Assembly: GCF_000005505.3 (NCBI RefSeq)
Contig: NC_016134.3
Coordinates: 45,660,650-45,724,649 of the forward strand
DNA from: Brachypodium distachyon
Taxonomy: Eukaryota; Streptophyta; Magnoliopsida; Poales; Poaceae
Reading direction: 5' to 3'
Length of the DNA stretch: 64,000 bases
Shown: positions 23,713-34,854 of the stretch, one piece after another
Numbering within the stretch: position 1 is the stretch's first letter
Layout: the number at the start of each line of letters is the position of its first letter
Program-made: the position numbers and the translations under genes
The notes under the pieces: generated by a model
What the model was told of the DNA's origin: nothing
The model's database searches: none
Seen by the model: the letters and a program-made list of their open reading frames with translations, nothing else

Positions 23713-24583
23713 TCCGTCGCCTTCATTTCGTGTGTGTACATATGTACATCCATGGGCGTAGATTGTATACATATTCTTTTCTTCTTTGTTCTGCTATGAC
23801 GCGACGAACATATTTTGATGTTTTGTGTATTATAAATTTATATTGTATAATCATACCGAGAGTCATGAATAAATTATTGTGCCGCGATTGTTCTTTAATC
23901 ATAGAGCTATCAATTCATAAGTCGCCTATTTTTTGAAAGGTACATGTTTGGAATTGTTTTATTGGCAGTTGCACATTTGCTAAATTTATAATGCACAAAA
24001 CCGTGCAACTTAGTTGTCTGAAATATGCAACGTATGTACTCCGGAGTTTATAGAAAATTGAAAGAAAGAGCCAACAATTAAAGTAGCTGAAATAAAATAA
24101 ATCAAAATAAAGTGCCAATGGTTTTTTGTGCCCTTCACATTACAAGTACAAGGCTATTTGGTGGAGTCAGATTTTGGGTAAGAGTTGACCTCGTTAACCA
24201 ACGCACTTAATGCTGCTAGCAATCTGCTTAAAACACAATACACTATATGAATTGTTTTACGGTCGATTCTACTGATTCAGTGGATGTCCTCAGCATAGTA
24301 ATCTCCTTCCATAAATTGGAATGGCACGAAGATGACTTTTTATTTTATTTTATCCTTCGGTTCATTCCTGCTTCCTATAATACCAACCAAACGATGCTAT
24401 ACTACCAAATCCATGGATCATGATCGTCCATTTTTCTCTCTCGTCCAAATCAAACAGACACATAATTAATCTTGTTTGAAAATTCCAATTTGACCTATCA
24501 AGAAGAAGTAGCAACATCTTATTCACAGACGAATAATTAATCGGCACACCCATCAAATATAATATGACACCAACGGTAATAAT
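23713..24583. other. Convergent intergenic region
   Basis: AT-rich sequence between the two convergent citrate-binding-like genes, presumably with copy 1's 3' UTR. No other feature was recognised. Confidence 0.3.
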
Positions 24584-24660
24584 CCCTCCGTTCCATAAAG
24601 GTTGGCACGGTTTTGAACTAGCTTTAGTTCAAAATCGTGCCAATCTTTATGAAAAGGAGG
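24584..24660. mobile_element. Short Stowaway-like hairpin MITE
   Basis: A 77-bp near-perfect hairpin: CCCTCCGTTCCATAAAGG and TTGGCACGGTTTTGAACTA pair with TAGTTCAAAATCGTGCCAA and CTTTATGAAAAGGAGG. It lies just after the stop codon of the minus-strand citrate-binding-like gene and may be in its 3' UTR. The same family recurs at 52008-52110. Confidence 0.85.
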
Positions 24661-24674
24661 AAATATCGTGGTAA

Positions 24675-25415
24675 TTAATAGGGCTTGGTGTAGATGGAGA
24701 CATTTCTCCAGCGCGCCTCCATGCGTGGCGACACGTCGTGGTGCTGCATATACACGCCGAACTTGTAATAGTGCGACCTGCTCCGCACCACCGCCACAGC
24801 CAACTTGGGCTCCCCATCGACGTACACGGCCACCGTGGACGCCTCCACGTCATGCACCACGTTGACCCGGACCCACCGGTCATACACGTCCCTCTCCACC
24901 TCCGCCCCGCTGTACCACCGCATCGTGCCATTGTACACGTGGAGCATCATCGCCGTGGCAGGCGTCCCGCCGTTCTCGTTGTGGATCTGCACCACCGACG
25001 CGCCCGACGTCCCGCACGGCACGTACACGTGGCCCTCGAACTGCCACGTCGTCGTCGTCGTCGTTGGAGACGAGGAGGAGTTGTGGTTGTAGTAGTAGGT
25101 GGGGAGGCGGGCCTCGGTGCGTGGGTTCGTGGCGGTGACGTTGTTGAACGGCTTGTCGGTGGCGTACACCACGAAGGTCCGGACGCCGGTGCCGGCGTCG
25201 TAGCGGTACCGCCGGTCCACCGGCACGTCGTAGGGGCTCTGCACCGTGAACCCGCCCTCCTGGAGCTCCATCCTGGCGAACCCTGCGGTGAGATCGCTGC
25301 CGTCCGGTGCGCAGCCCACGGCCGTGCACAGGAGCAGCAAGGCCACTACGACGTCGCCGCCGGCGAGCAGCAGGAGACGGCGGCCTGAGCTTGAAGAAGA
25401 ACAGGGAGAGGCCAT
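24675..25415 (-). CDS. Citrate-binding-protein-like, copy 2 (no intron)
   Basis: A single exon of 246 aa. It opens MASPCSSSSSGRRLLLLAGG and has a hydrophobic stretch DVVVALLLLCTAVG, probably a signal peptide with an extended N terminus. Family blocks match copy 1: LTAGFARMEL, VQSPYDVPVDRRYRY, NPRTEARL, WQFEGHVYVPCGTSGASVVQI, DRWVRVNVVHD and YYKFGVYMQHHDVSPRMEARW. At the position of copy 1's intron this copy has an in-frame run PTYYYNHNSSSSPTTTTTT with ACG codon repeats. The gene is intact. As an extracellular or vacuolar lectin-like beta-sandwich, its ligand is unknown. Confidence 0.9.
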   Translation of the reverse strand: MASPCSSSSSGRRLLLLAGGDVVVALLLLCTAVGCAPDGSDLTAGFARMELQEGGFTVQSPYDVPVDRRYRYDAGTGVRTFVVYATDKPFNNVTATNPRTEARLPTYYYNHNSSSSPTTTTTTWQFEGHVYVPCGTSGASVVQIHNENGGTPATAMMLHVYNGTMRWYSGAEVERDVYDRWVRVNVVHDVEASTVAVYVDGEPKLAVAVVRSRSHYYKFGVYMQHHDVSPRMEARWRNVSIYTKPY

Positions 25416-25949
25416 GGTCGCCCGGAGAAGGGTTTACTTTGGTTGAGGCGTTGAGTGATTGGTGTGACTCGGATTTAAATAAGCTGCCGCGCGGCTGGAC
25501 GGTGCAAAGCGTTGTGTTTGCGTTGAACTTGTCTTTGGTCATACGTGTTGGAGCCTGAGCCATGAGTCCAGCTAGCCGGCGGCTTAATGCAGTATATATG
25601 CGGCGGCAAAGGATCCAAAAGTATTCCCAAAATTTATTAAGGAGTTGCTAGCTTCCGCCGCGCTGATCCAATTCCAAAATTAATGGTCAAAGTCGTCTGT
25701 GCTTCGATACTAAAGTCGGTGAACTTAGAACTCCTAAGTACAGTACTATTTAGCTCAGTACCCCTAAGTATGATCCACAACAAAAAACTGAGGAAGATGC
25801 AGAAAATCATATCAAATTAACACGAAAATTTTAAAATCTCAGAGTGCTTGCCATTCTGATTCAGTATGTACTGCCTGCTGCTAGGCACCAAAAAAAAAAA
25901 GAGCCAAATACTAGCCTCGCTACTTTCCTTGTTTCTATATGTTCATGTT

Positions 25950-26141
25950 CAGTGGCGGAGGCACAACCCAGGCTGGCCTGGGCCTTGGCCCCTCCTAAGA
26001 TTTGGCATTTTTAGTTAAACCCATGTATAATCTTTGTAATTTCATCCTATAAGTTTCACATTTGTATGTTTTGGCCCTCTCCTAATAAATCATTCCTTCT
26101 ATCTGGCCATTCCTATATATTTTTTCCTGCATCCGTCCCTG
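25950..26141. mobile_element. hAT-like MITE
   Basis: A 192-bp element whose ends CAGTGGCGGAGGC and CAGGGACGGATGC (reverse of the right end) match at 10 of 13 positions. Flanks TTCATGTT and TTCATATG look like a decayed 8-bp target duplication. Confidence 0.6.
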
Positions 26142-26184
26142 TTCATATGTTCCTTGTGCAATTAGAAATACAAGTGTTGAGAAA

Positions 26185-26700
26185 TTCAGGTTCAGACTAA
26201 GTACCAGCTGCATACTCATCCTGTGGCCAATTATACATTACCTTCTCTCATGTTGAAATTTAAAAGGATCCACATGATCAACGAGTAGTATCATACACAG
26301 CCAAATATCGCCTGTCCTTTGACTGGTAGCTGTCAGTGCACACACTTTCTCATATTTTTATGCTCTGCGTGTCATGCTTCCACTCAAACGCAACTAGTGC
26401 TAGAAAACTAGCTACCAGAAGACTGCAGAACCTGAACTCAAAAGCAAACAACACTAGGCACTAGGCAGGCAGATTTAGCTTTTACTAATCTGCTGCACTA
26501 CTGCACAATGCCACCAAACAATGAAATACCCAATCTGCTAACTGAATTCACGTTCAGCCTAAGTATCAGTTACATGCTCAATTGATCCTGCTGGGGCTAC
26601 ATGATCCTTTTTCATGTTGAAATTCAAAAGAGATCCATACATTCAACGAGTACCATCATACACAATTACATCGTCTGTCCTCGACTTGTATCAATTAGTG
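26185..26700. repeat. Diverged 154-bp direct repeat pair
   Basis: Copy A at 26185-26338 and copy B at 26547-26700 share the order TTCAG/ACTAAGTA, CATGTTGAAATT, AAAAG-GATCCA, CAACGAGTA-ATCATACACA and CTGTCCT. Both are 154 bp with scattered differences. They are non-coding and 208 bp apart. Confidence 0.75.
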
Positions 26701-27275
26701 TATAAAAAATCAAAAATTATCCTCTCTGCACAATCCATCTATTTAACCAAGGCTGAGTTTGGATACACTGGGAGTAGCCGAGTAGCTACTTCACTTTAAT
26801 TTAGATCAATCTATTCACGGGCCGTCCCCCCTCTCTTTGTTTTTGCGGATATAGGCCGGCCGGGTTCGGTTTGTCAACAACGATCGTTTCTCCTAGTCTA
26901 GCTGGGTCTGTGGGCCAAAAGTCCGGAACGAATACAATCAAGCTCTAGCTTCATTTGGAAACATCTCGATGCGGCGCTACCCTACGACGCTACGACCCTA
27001 CGATGCTGGAGGGACGTCAGGTTGTTGAGAAAGCCGTATTGACAGAATTGAAGCAACGATTTTAAGCGCAGAATTGAAGTAAAAACACATCACCTGTTGG
27101 ACCAAATTAATTATCGTGACACCAGTTCTTTAACCAGCCAAAAAGAAGACGAAAAACGAAAAGCGATTCATAATGCATTTCTTAAACCAAGACCCCAAAT
27201 GCCCCCTCCCCTTGTAAAACCCCCCACCGATCAAACCAACCGACTGCCGTTGCTGTCGTTAACGAACGGATCAAA
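26701..27275. other. Spacer and EXO70 3' region
   Basis: No gene seen. The sequence directly before 27276 should be the EXO70 3' UTR. Confidence 0.3.
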
Positions 27276-29360
27276 TCATGTCCTTCTCCTGCTCATGGAC
27301 GAAGGGTTCCCGTCGAAGAGCTCATCGATGATCCCTTCAAGGTCCTCCGCGCTGAGCTTGACGTACTTCTCCGCCTGCCTCCCGGCACTAAACGTCTGCC
27401 CAAACCTCCCGAGGAACGACCGGTACGCCGGCACGACGACGGCGGCGATGGAGACCCTGAGCTCCGACTGCAGCTGCTCGTCGCTGACCACCCAGGCGCC
27501 CTGCGTCCGCTGGATCTCGTCCATGGCGGCGTTGAACTGCTTGAACCGCTCCTTGAGCATCGGCTTCTGCACGTGGCCCTTCACCGTCAGCACGCCGTCG
27601 TCCCGCAGCAGCGTCAGCACCCGGCTCCACGTCTCCCGCTGGTAGTTCTTGTGGTACTGCCGGAGGGAAGTCGACTGCTTCCTCGCCCAGGCTTCCCCTA
27701 GCACGGCGTTCGTCTCCGGCGAGCCCCGGATCTTCTGCAGCATGTAGCGCCCGTTGTTCATCAGGAAGATGCTGCTGAGTGCCGGGTCCTTGTAGAGCCG
27801 CGATTTGCCTTCTAGGTTGCTGTGGAGGAGCTCCATGACGTCCATCAGCTGCGCCGCGAAAGGGTTGTTGTTTTCGGAGGAGGAGGAGTCTGGGCCGTGG
27901 GCGGCGCCATGGCCGGCGTGGTCGCGGAAGACTTGCTCGAGGGTGGCGTTGTACTCGCAGGTGTACTTGAGGTAGTTCATGACGTAGCGGGTGAGCGGGT
28001 GCACGGCGCCGCCTGGCACGGGCTGCCGGCCGGCGTCGGCGCGGATGGAGCTCTCCAGCTCGCGGAACATGGCCACGGCGGACTCGCCCAGCCTGGAGCG
28101 GACGGCGGCGATTTCTGACTTGAGGTCGGATAGAGCGTTGTTGGAGTCGCCGGAGTCGGAGAGGAAGAAGGCGTCGACGACGGGGGAGGCGTCGCGGACG
28201 GCCTCGTACATGTCGAGCACCTTGAAGAGCCGCTCGGCGGAGCGCTTCGTGGCGGCCACGGCGTCCGTGAAGCCCAACATCTGCAGCATCACGCACCGGG
28301 CCAGGTCCGCGAACACGGCCCGGCCCACGCCGGAGGAGAAGACGCGGAGGCAGAGGTCGTGCTCCGTGGAGAGGCCCACGTTGATGGCGTGGCGGAAGGC
28401 CTTGATCCACGTGGCGATCTCCGACTCCAGGGCCTCCCACGTCATCCTTGCCACGTCCTCCGCGCTGCCCGGCTTCTCGTACCCGAGATGCCGGAGCGAG
28501 CCGTCGAAGGCGCTGCGGCGGGCGGCGAGGAACATCTGGGCGCACTCCGTGGCGCGGCCGGCGGACGCCATGGCGTCCGCGATGCAGCGCAGCCGGTCCA
28601 CCGTCTCCGGCGGGTACGGCGGCGCGGGCTCGGCGGCGCAGCTGTCCGCGGCCGCCGCGGAGGGAGGCGGCGCCCGGAGCACGCAGCGGTCGGCCTCGTG
28701 CGTCGCCTGCTGCTGCTGCTGCTGCTCGAAGGACGGCGGGCGGCGCATGAGCTTGCAGGTGTCCTTCTTGGGCAGGTCCAGAAGCGCGTGGAACTCGTCA
28801 TCGAGCACCGCCATGGCCCGCTGCATCACGCCGCCTACCCTCTGCGCCGCGCCGCCGTACTTCCCGGGATCGGCGACCTTCGCCAGTGCGGAGGACAGCG
28901 CGGCGAGACGGGCGATGGCGGCGAGCAGGGCGGGGGGCTCGCCATTAGCCGCGTCGACGACCCCCAACCGATCTCCCGCGCCGCCGCCGCCGCCGCCGCG
29001 GACCTTGGCCTCGGACCGCGAGATCTGCAGCTCGACGGCGGCGGCGAACCGCTCGAGGGAGGACTCCGGGACGCTCAGGTCGCCGGAGACGAAGGCATCG
29101 ACCTCCCCGGAGAGCGCGGAGACGCCGGGCGAGTTGCGGTCTTCTTCTTCTTCTTCCGCCTCCTCGTCCTCCTCCCGGATCTGCTCCGTGGAGGCAGAAG
29201 GGTGGTAGCCGCCGCCCCTGAGGTCGCCCCCGGCGCCGGCGCCGCCATGGGGGTGGCGGAGGGAGCCGAGGGAGAGGTTGCGGTCGACCTCCCGCGGGGC
29301 GGCCTTCTGCGCCGACGAGAAGCTGCTCGACTTCTGGGGTGCCTGGCTCCGGCTGTCCAT
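27276..29360 (-). CDS. Exocyst subunit EXO70 family protein
   Basis: Exocyst subunits tether secretory vesicles to the plasma membrane; plants have many EXO70 paralogues, some used in immunity. This intronless gene encodes 694 aa, a typical size. The N terminus is low in complexity: REEDEEAEEEEEDR near residues 60-75, a Gly run near 120 and a run of six Gln near 205. The C-terminal two thirds read as the EXO70 helical domain: MTWEALESEIATWIKAFRHA, LTRYVMNYLKYTCEYNATLE, IFLMNNGRYMLQKI, WSRVLTLLRDDGVL, KERFKQFNAAMDEI, VPAYRSFLGRF and KYVKLSAEDLEGIIDELFDG. Lack of introns and sequence style suggest the EXO70C clade, but this is tentative. The start is the ATG at 29360 before DSRSQAPQKSSS. Confidence 0.93.
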   Translation of the reverse strand: MDSRSQAPQKSSSFSSAQKAAPREVDRNLSLGSLRHPHGGAGAGGDLRGGGYHPSASTEQIREEDEEAEEEEEDRNSPGVSALSGEVDAFVSGDLSVPESSLERFAAAVELQISRSEAKVRGGGGGGAGDRLGVVDAANGEPPALLAAIARLAALSSALAKVADPGKYGGAAQRVGGVMQRAMAVLDDEFHALLDLPKKDTCKLMRRPPSFEQQQQQQATHEADRCVLRAPPPSAAAADSCAAEPAPPYPPETVDRLRCIADAMASAGRATECAQMFLAARRSAFDGSLRHLGYEKPGSAEDVARMTWEALESEIATWIKAFRHAINVGLSTEHDLCLRVFSSGVGRAVFADLARCVMLQMLGFTDAVAATKRSAERLFKVLDMYEAVRDASPVVDAFFLSDSGDSNNALSDLKSEIAAVRSRLGESAVAMFRELESSIRADAGRQPVPGGAVHPLTRYVMNYLKYTCEYNATLEQVFRDHAGHGAAHGPDSSSSENNNPFAAQLMDVMELLHSNLEGKSRLYKDPALSSIFLMNNGRYMLQKIRGSPETNAVLGEAWARKQSTSLRQYHKNYQRETWSRVLTLLRDDGVLTVKGHVQKPMLKERFKQFNAAMDEIQRTQGAWVVSDEQLQSELRVSIAAVVVPAYRSFLGRFGQTFSAGRQAEKYVKLSAEDLEGIIDELFDGNPSSMSRRRT

Positions 29361-30848
29361 TGGGGATCGATGGGGATGAAGGGGGCAGCAATGGCGATCG
29401 GCCGAGGGTATGTGGTCAATAGCTAGCTGGCTAGCTGCTGCTGGTGGTGCTCATCGGCATGCAGGGGTAGAGAGAGAATGGAGGGCGGCCATTCACGCGG
29501 CCATTCAGAGCGTTTGAAAGGGTCCTCTGTGTTCTTCTTCTTCCTCCTCCTCGTTTTAGCTGCTGGCTGTGAAACGAGAGGCGCGCCTCTTGTGTTGCTC
29601 CTCCTCTTCGGACTCTAAATTGCTACGGTAACCGTAAAATTCACTGAATCCAAAGTGAAATTTTTAGCTAAACTAGAACAAGATACGAAGTATTAAATTT
29701 TAAAATTCCGAATTTTTTACTAATATTTTATCCCGGTTTCACTCTTAGTTTTGCTCCCGCTGCACAACTGAAATAAAACATTAACAAAATTTGAATATCT
29801 CAGTGAAAACATAAAATTTGAAATACAGTGTATTCAAATTCTACTAAATTTTCACCCTGGTTTCTCTAAAATTTCACCACAGTTTCATTAAATATCAGTA
29901 ATTTAGTGAGGGATTCATGGAAGCCCGAACCATTTCTTCTTCTTCTTCCAGTTTTTTACATGCTATCTCCCCGGGGAACGAAAATTTAGGACAATGTACA
30001 AGTGCAACCAGAGTTATAGATATTTTTTTTGAAAGTGCTGAGGACATGCTAAGCACGATGGAACCGTGTCTATCCATAGACCCATTCGGCTGAAAGATCC
30101 TCTTACAATAATCCGGTATAGGTTCGCAATAGCACAGGAGAGAGAGAGAGAGAGATGGAGAGCACGACCTGTTCTGATCCGATCGACGTGCATGCTGTAG
30201 TTGTTTGATTTCCTTTTCCCCGCGGGAAAAATGTTCAACGTGCGGCATTGACCCTCTGCATCATCGCCCAGCTTGTCTGTAATGATCTTTAACACTACGA
30301 AAAAGCTTTTTAAGTTCTTGGATTGGGAGATCGTGGCACTGTCGTGCGTAGATGCTTAAGCAATCCAACATTACAAGTTAGAAGCATGCTTTCCAGGACA
30401 CATGATAATTCTATAATTTTCAGCAATCTTATCGTTAGGAGTATGTATTTACACTTTACAGCAAGCGACGAAATCAGGGAAAATAATACAATGGTTGAAC
30501 ATAGGAGCTCAGCACCAAATAGTCGGTATAAAAAGTTCTGGAAACATTCAACAAACTTGTCCAAAAAAAATTAAGAACAAGATACAGCAGAGATTAGGAA
30601 TAATATATGATTTAACCTTGGTTTTCTTTTCTTTTTTCTTCAGAATGAGAAAACCACAAGCGCAGCCTGATGTGCTGGGCAAAAGTTTACTTGGACTATG
30701 GACTGGCACAGCCATGATAATGACGATAGTAAGGATACTGAAACAAAAAAAGACATAGACCCTGTCGTATTCGCAGTTTATTTTCCATTTTGACCTTCGT
30801 CAGGTCTGCTAAAGATTTTTTGCATGCTCGCCACATGTCGGGGACTTG
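29361..30848. other. Spacer between EXO70 and MED26-like genes
   Basis: Contains the EXO70 promoter side and MED26 3' side. An AT-rich block (about 29620-29900) with repeated AAATTT/CACC words looks transposon-derived but no ends are clear. An (AG)n tract lies at about 30138-30153. No gene is supported. Confidence 0.35.
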
Positions 30849-33337
30849 TCACCGATGTCTTCCAGGGAGGCCGCCTCCGCCGCCTTTGCGGATGAAGGTG
30901 TTCCTATTTTTTGGCTTGGGTATGTCGTGGATGTCCAGCACTTGCATTGTCCTCTGTTTTTTCGCTGCACAAAGAGGAAAGGAGTATAAAGGGGGGAAGT
31001 TAATCGCAGAAGAAAAAAAAGAAGGGGGGAAGTTCCTCTGTTTTCTGCATTGAAACTGATTTTTAACCCTTCTAATCTTTCTGTGGTAATTTGAAGGAAA
31101 AAAAATACAACTCCTATGTTAACGAAATTATTACCGTTTTGTGCTTCCTGGTAATTTTCATGAAGCCTCTTTCTGGCAGAGTCGAGCTTCTCAAGATCCA
31201 AATTATTATCCTTCTGCTCCCTCATCGTCCTCTGCAAGGCATATTTGTGAATATCAAACTGAAAGTATAGGACTGTAGGCACTGTTTTGCAAAGAGTAAG
31301 CAGAGAAAAGCTCAAGTACTTGTTCTCACTATTTTGGTTCATAAGATCAATGATTTAACAATTGATGTGTACTGAGTAGAAAGGCAGCTTTAGTTTTTTT
31401 TAAATATCAACATCTTTGGCCATGTGGACAGACTGGCTCTACTTGTGGGGGAATGCAAGGAGAACCTTTCTTCTACAACTATAAACAAAACCAAGTGCAC
31501 AATCTCTGTACATTAACGAATGGGACTAAAAATTCCGGTACAATGATATGGTTAGGCTTACAGGTGGAGCAGATGACGTAGTTGAATAGTTATTGCTGCT
31601 GTTCTGCTTCGTCTGATTATATGAGGGCGCAGGGCTTGCTCTATGCCTCTCCATTGTCGTCTCGAAACCATTGTTATTGCTAGACCTGTCTGAACTCAAA
31701 CCATCTTAGGTTGAAACAATCAAACAGTCAGTTGGCACAGTATTAAATTTTGAAAGCTACGACAAGCACTACATAGAAACTCTTGAGAACAGATGTGTGA
31801 ACTCACTGTGCCTCTGGGGGCTGGGCGAATACTTGAAGTCCGAAACCTGCAATGGCACAACAATAACACAGGTGTCCATGTTACAAGCTGCGTTGACTTG
31901 CCTATCGACATGAGCTATTTAAGGTTGTATACTAGTAGTTAGCGTATATTGCATCCTTTCTAATATCTGACAAGAGCATGACTAACTGTGCAGCAAATTT
32001 TTAGTTTGTTTTGCAAGTTAACAGAGGAAATGGGCTAGGAATATTCTTGGCACAATACCATCCACCATATAGAAACTTTCTTCACAAAAGCAACAGGCTA
32101 AAGAAAGAACCAAAACACTAGACTACATTAGTTTGGTTAGACGCATGTTTAAATTGTGGAAGAACAGGTTACCTGAGCATTTTGGTAGCTTTTGCCTTGG
32201 GTCTTCTCGGGTGAGTCACCATCAGCTGCCACCATGGATCACATCAATAAAAATATAACCGAAAACAAAATAAATCCAAAAAAAAGTTGAAGCTAGCACA
32301 ATGCCTTACTTAGGATTGAGCTGCCACCATCACCACCGGAGTTGTGGAGCCGCACCCAGCCATCCACTATTTCTTTCCATTTCCTTTACAGATGAACAGA
32401 TGAAAAAATCCACAAAAACCAACCACGATTAGAAGGCACATTAGAAGGCACTTCTAATTTAGCCTTACACAACACAAATTTAGCATCATATTCTGGTTTA
32501 TTATTGAGTACTCTTTATTATTCACCTGACGAGCAGCTTCACCAACTGCCGGACTTCTCCTGATGGGTGCTTGCGCAGGCTATTCACATGCCGGCCGATG
32601 TCTGTGTCCTGCACAACGGAAAGCACGAGCTCTTCATGAAGGAAGCAACCAAGAGACCAAACTAATTGTGAACAATACGACGCTCATAAGAGAGTGTACG
32701 ATCATTCGGTTTTAAGTCACCAACGAACCATGTCCTTCCCTTCGTATGACGAACAAAAGTGAAGCCAGAAAAAAGAAGGTGAGGTCACCTGGAGAGCCTT
32801 GTAGGTGATGTCCATGTCTGCCAGGTTCTGAAGCAAGCTCACCAGCTCGTCCTCCGACTGTGACCAAAGCATGCATACAAAGGTACAGTTTGCAACAGAA
32901 GGGAGTGAGCTTTTTTGTGAGCGAAAAAAAATCGTACTGATTCCACGGCCGGTAAAAGAAATGGGATCTTTTTTTCAAAGGACCTGGTCGGGGTCCTCCA
33001 AGAAGTCCCTGATGGCCAGGATCTTGCTCTCGGCGCCGGCGGCCTCGTCGTCGTCGGCCTCCTCCTCGTCCTCGCCGAGCCCGTCCACGTCCGCGTCCTC
33101 CTCCGGAGACAACGCCGCCGCCGCCGCCGCAGCCGGCTGACGCGCCAGCTGCGGGACGGCGTCGCAGTTGCGGCACCGGGACCCGGCGGCGTAGAGCCGC
33201 TCCACGATGCCGTCGCGGCGCGCGCGGAGCTCGGCGGGCGGCGCCGAGGCGAGCGCCGCGTCCACGAGCTCCCACACGCCCTCAACCCCGCCCCCGAAGG
33301 CGGCCAGCGCGCGCCGGAGCCGGCCCTCGGCGTCCAT
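30849..33337 (-). CDS. Mediator subunit 26-like protein (TFIIS N-terminal domain)
   Basis: Mediator links transcription factors to RNA polymerase II. Nine exons give an open frame of 342 aa: 33337-32984, 32857-32789, 32608-32526, 32383-32310, 32225-32173, 31846-31807, 31704-31562, 31231-31135 and 30964-30849. The start is the ATG before [13 protein letters not shown]; an upstream in-frame ATG (33412) is possible but outside the family pattern. Exon 1 carries [19 protein letters not shown] and an acidic stretch. Exons 2-4 form the TFIIS N-terminal (LW) bundle: [39 protein letters not shown] and [11 protein letters not shown]. The tail has a charged helix ([18 protein letters not shown]) and the conserved end [20 protein letters not shown] with [10 protein letters not shown]. 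All introns are GT-AG. Confidence 0.93.
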
Positions 33338-34142
33338 CCCGCCCCCCCCCCCCGCCGGCGATCGCCGGGACTCGAATCCTTCAAACACCCGCAGCACCAA
33401 CACCTCCCCCACGCAGACACGCTCCCGCCGCGCCGATCGCTACGCGACCGGGCTCCTGGGTCCCGCCATCGCCGCCACCGCCGACAGGAGGTGACGCCGA
33501 GACCGGATTGGCTGGGGGTGGGGAGGCGGCGATTTGGATTGGAGGAGAGTATAGCGGGGGGAGGCAGGGGGGGCGCGACGCGATTGGGGAATCAAGCGGG
33601 GGCTGAAAGCGGGTTTGGGATCCGGTAACCCGTTGAGGGCGGGCGTGACGGTGGGTAGTTGGTCGTTTGGTTATACAGGTTGGGATTTGATAGCGACGGC
33701 TCTCTTGATTAGAAGATGGGGAAGGAAATAAAAATCTTGCGGTAATATTCCATCGTCATCTCCAGGCCAGATTCGGATCATCTCTTATTCTCATGTTAAC
33801 AAGGGGGTTTTAACTTTTAAACCTAGTTTTGTAAAAAAAACATAAAAAACATATTCTCAGAAATTAAGCCATGCCTATCATACTCTCCATGCACATAAAG
33901 TTTTGTTCAATGGGTGATTTGTTATTATCAATATAAAATGAGAGGAGCCTGGATGAAGACGACCTTTGCATAAATTTTGTGCGCGTGCGTGTTTGTCCTC
34001 AGTAGAGCAGTAGTTTTAAGATGCAACTCGGTTTTAAAAACATCGTCATGAGAAATTGGTTAGAGATATGATTCTCCACGCTTGAAGATGTGCTCTCTTT
34101 ATTTCTGAAATTATGTAAATTTTCTTTCAAAGCCAGAAAATA
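33338..34142. other. MED26-like 5' UTR and promoter region
   Basis: GC-rich to about 33650, with a C-run on the plus strand at about 33342-33353 just ahead of the start codon, then AT-rich. No separate gene was found. Confidence 0.4.
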
Positions 34143-34255
34143 GTTCCTCCGTCTCATATTAAGTGACGAAATATTAAATGTATCTATACGCGTTTTGAGT
34201 ATAAATACATCCATATTTGGAAAAATTTGAGTCATTTAATATGAGACGGAGGGAG
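34143..34255. mobile_element. Stowaway MITE
   Basis: A 113-bp element with ends TTCCTCCGTCTCATATTAAG and the inverted TTAATATGAGACGGAGGGAG. It is flanked by TA at 34141-34142 and 34256-34257. Confidence 0.9.
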
Positions 34256-34854
34256 TAGAAAAAACTACTTGCATGAACATGTCAAAATAAAACTATATAC
34301 TTCTAGGCTTCAAAAAAAATTCATTGATGGTATGAAGAAAATGAGAAGCTTGATGGACCAATAGGGATCTATGCGCATCAAACTTGTTCTTTTTGCACAA
34401 AAAGTTAAGGAAAATGATTCTTATCAACCGACGGATCGGTGACCCGCGTCTGCCGCCTCAGGCGCTTGACACGTGGCGAGAAAAAACGATCTCCTTCTTA
34501 TCTTTTCTCTGGCGTCCGTCTACCTCCTCCTTATCTCCCGTCTCTCTCTCCTCCTCTCTATCCTTCTCGTCTCCCTCCCTCCCTCTCGTACACTATTTCA
34601 ATGAGAGACAGATATCCATGGCTGCGCTGCCCTACACGTCGGTGCTCCAAGGCCTCCAAGGCTAGGCTCCGTTGCTGCGAGGCCAAGCCTCCTAATATGG
34701 GACGGAGGGAGTACCAAAAACTCCTTGCATGAACATGTCAAAATAAAACTATATACTTCTAGGCTAAAAAAAAACATTGATGGTATGGTACGAAGAAAAA
34801 GAGAAGCTTGGTGGACAAAATAGGCATCGCAAACTTGTTCTTTTTGCACAAAAA
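34237..34854. repeat. Segmental direct duplication carrying half a MITE
   Basis: Copy A (34237-34403) and copy B (34693-34854) both start inside the right end of the MITE (TAATATG-GACGGAGGGAGTA) and continue through TGCATGAACATGTCAAAATA, AACTATATACTTCTAGGCT and AACTTGTTCTTTTTGCACAA. About 290 bp of unrelated, C/T-rich DNA separates them. Confidence 0.85.

Noticed and set aside
27991..29426. Long plus-strand frames (up to 405 codons) over EXO70
   Set aside because: They are antisense shadows of a GC-rich coding exon. The minus-strand frame has clear EXO70 domain sequence throughout.
33337..33412. Upstream in-frame ATG for the MED26-like gene
   Set aside because: It would add 25 residues (VLVLRVFEGFESRRSP) not expected for the family, and the DNA there looks like a 5' UTR with a C-run.
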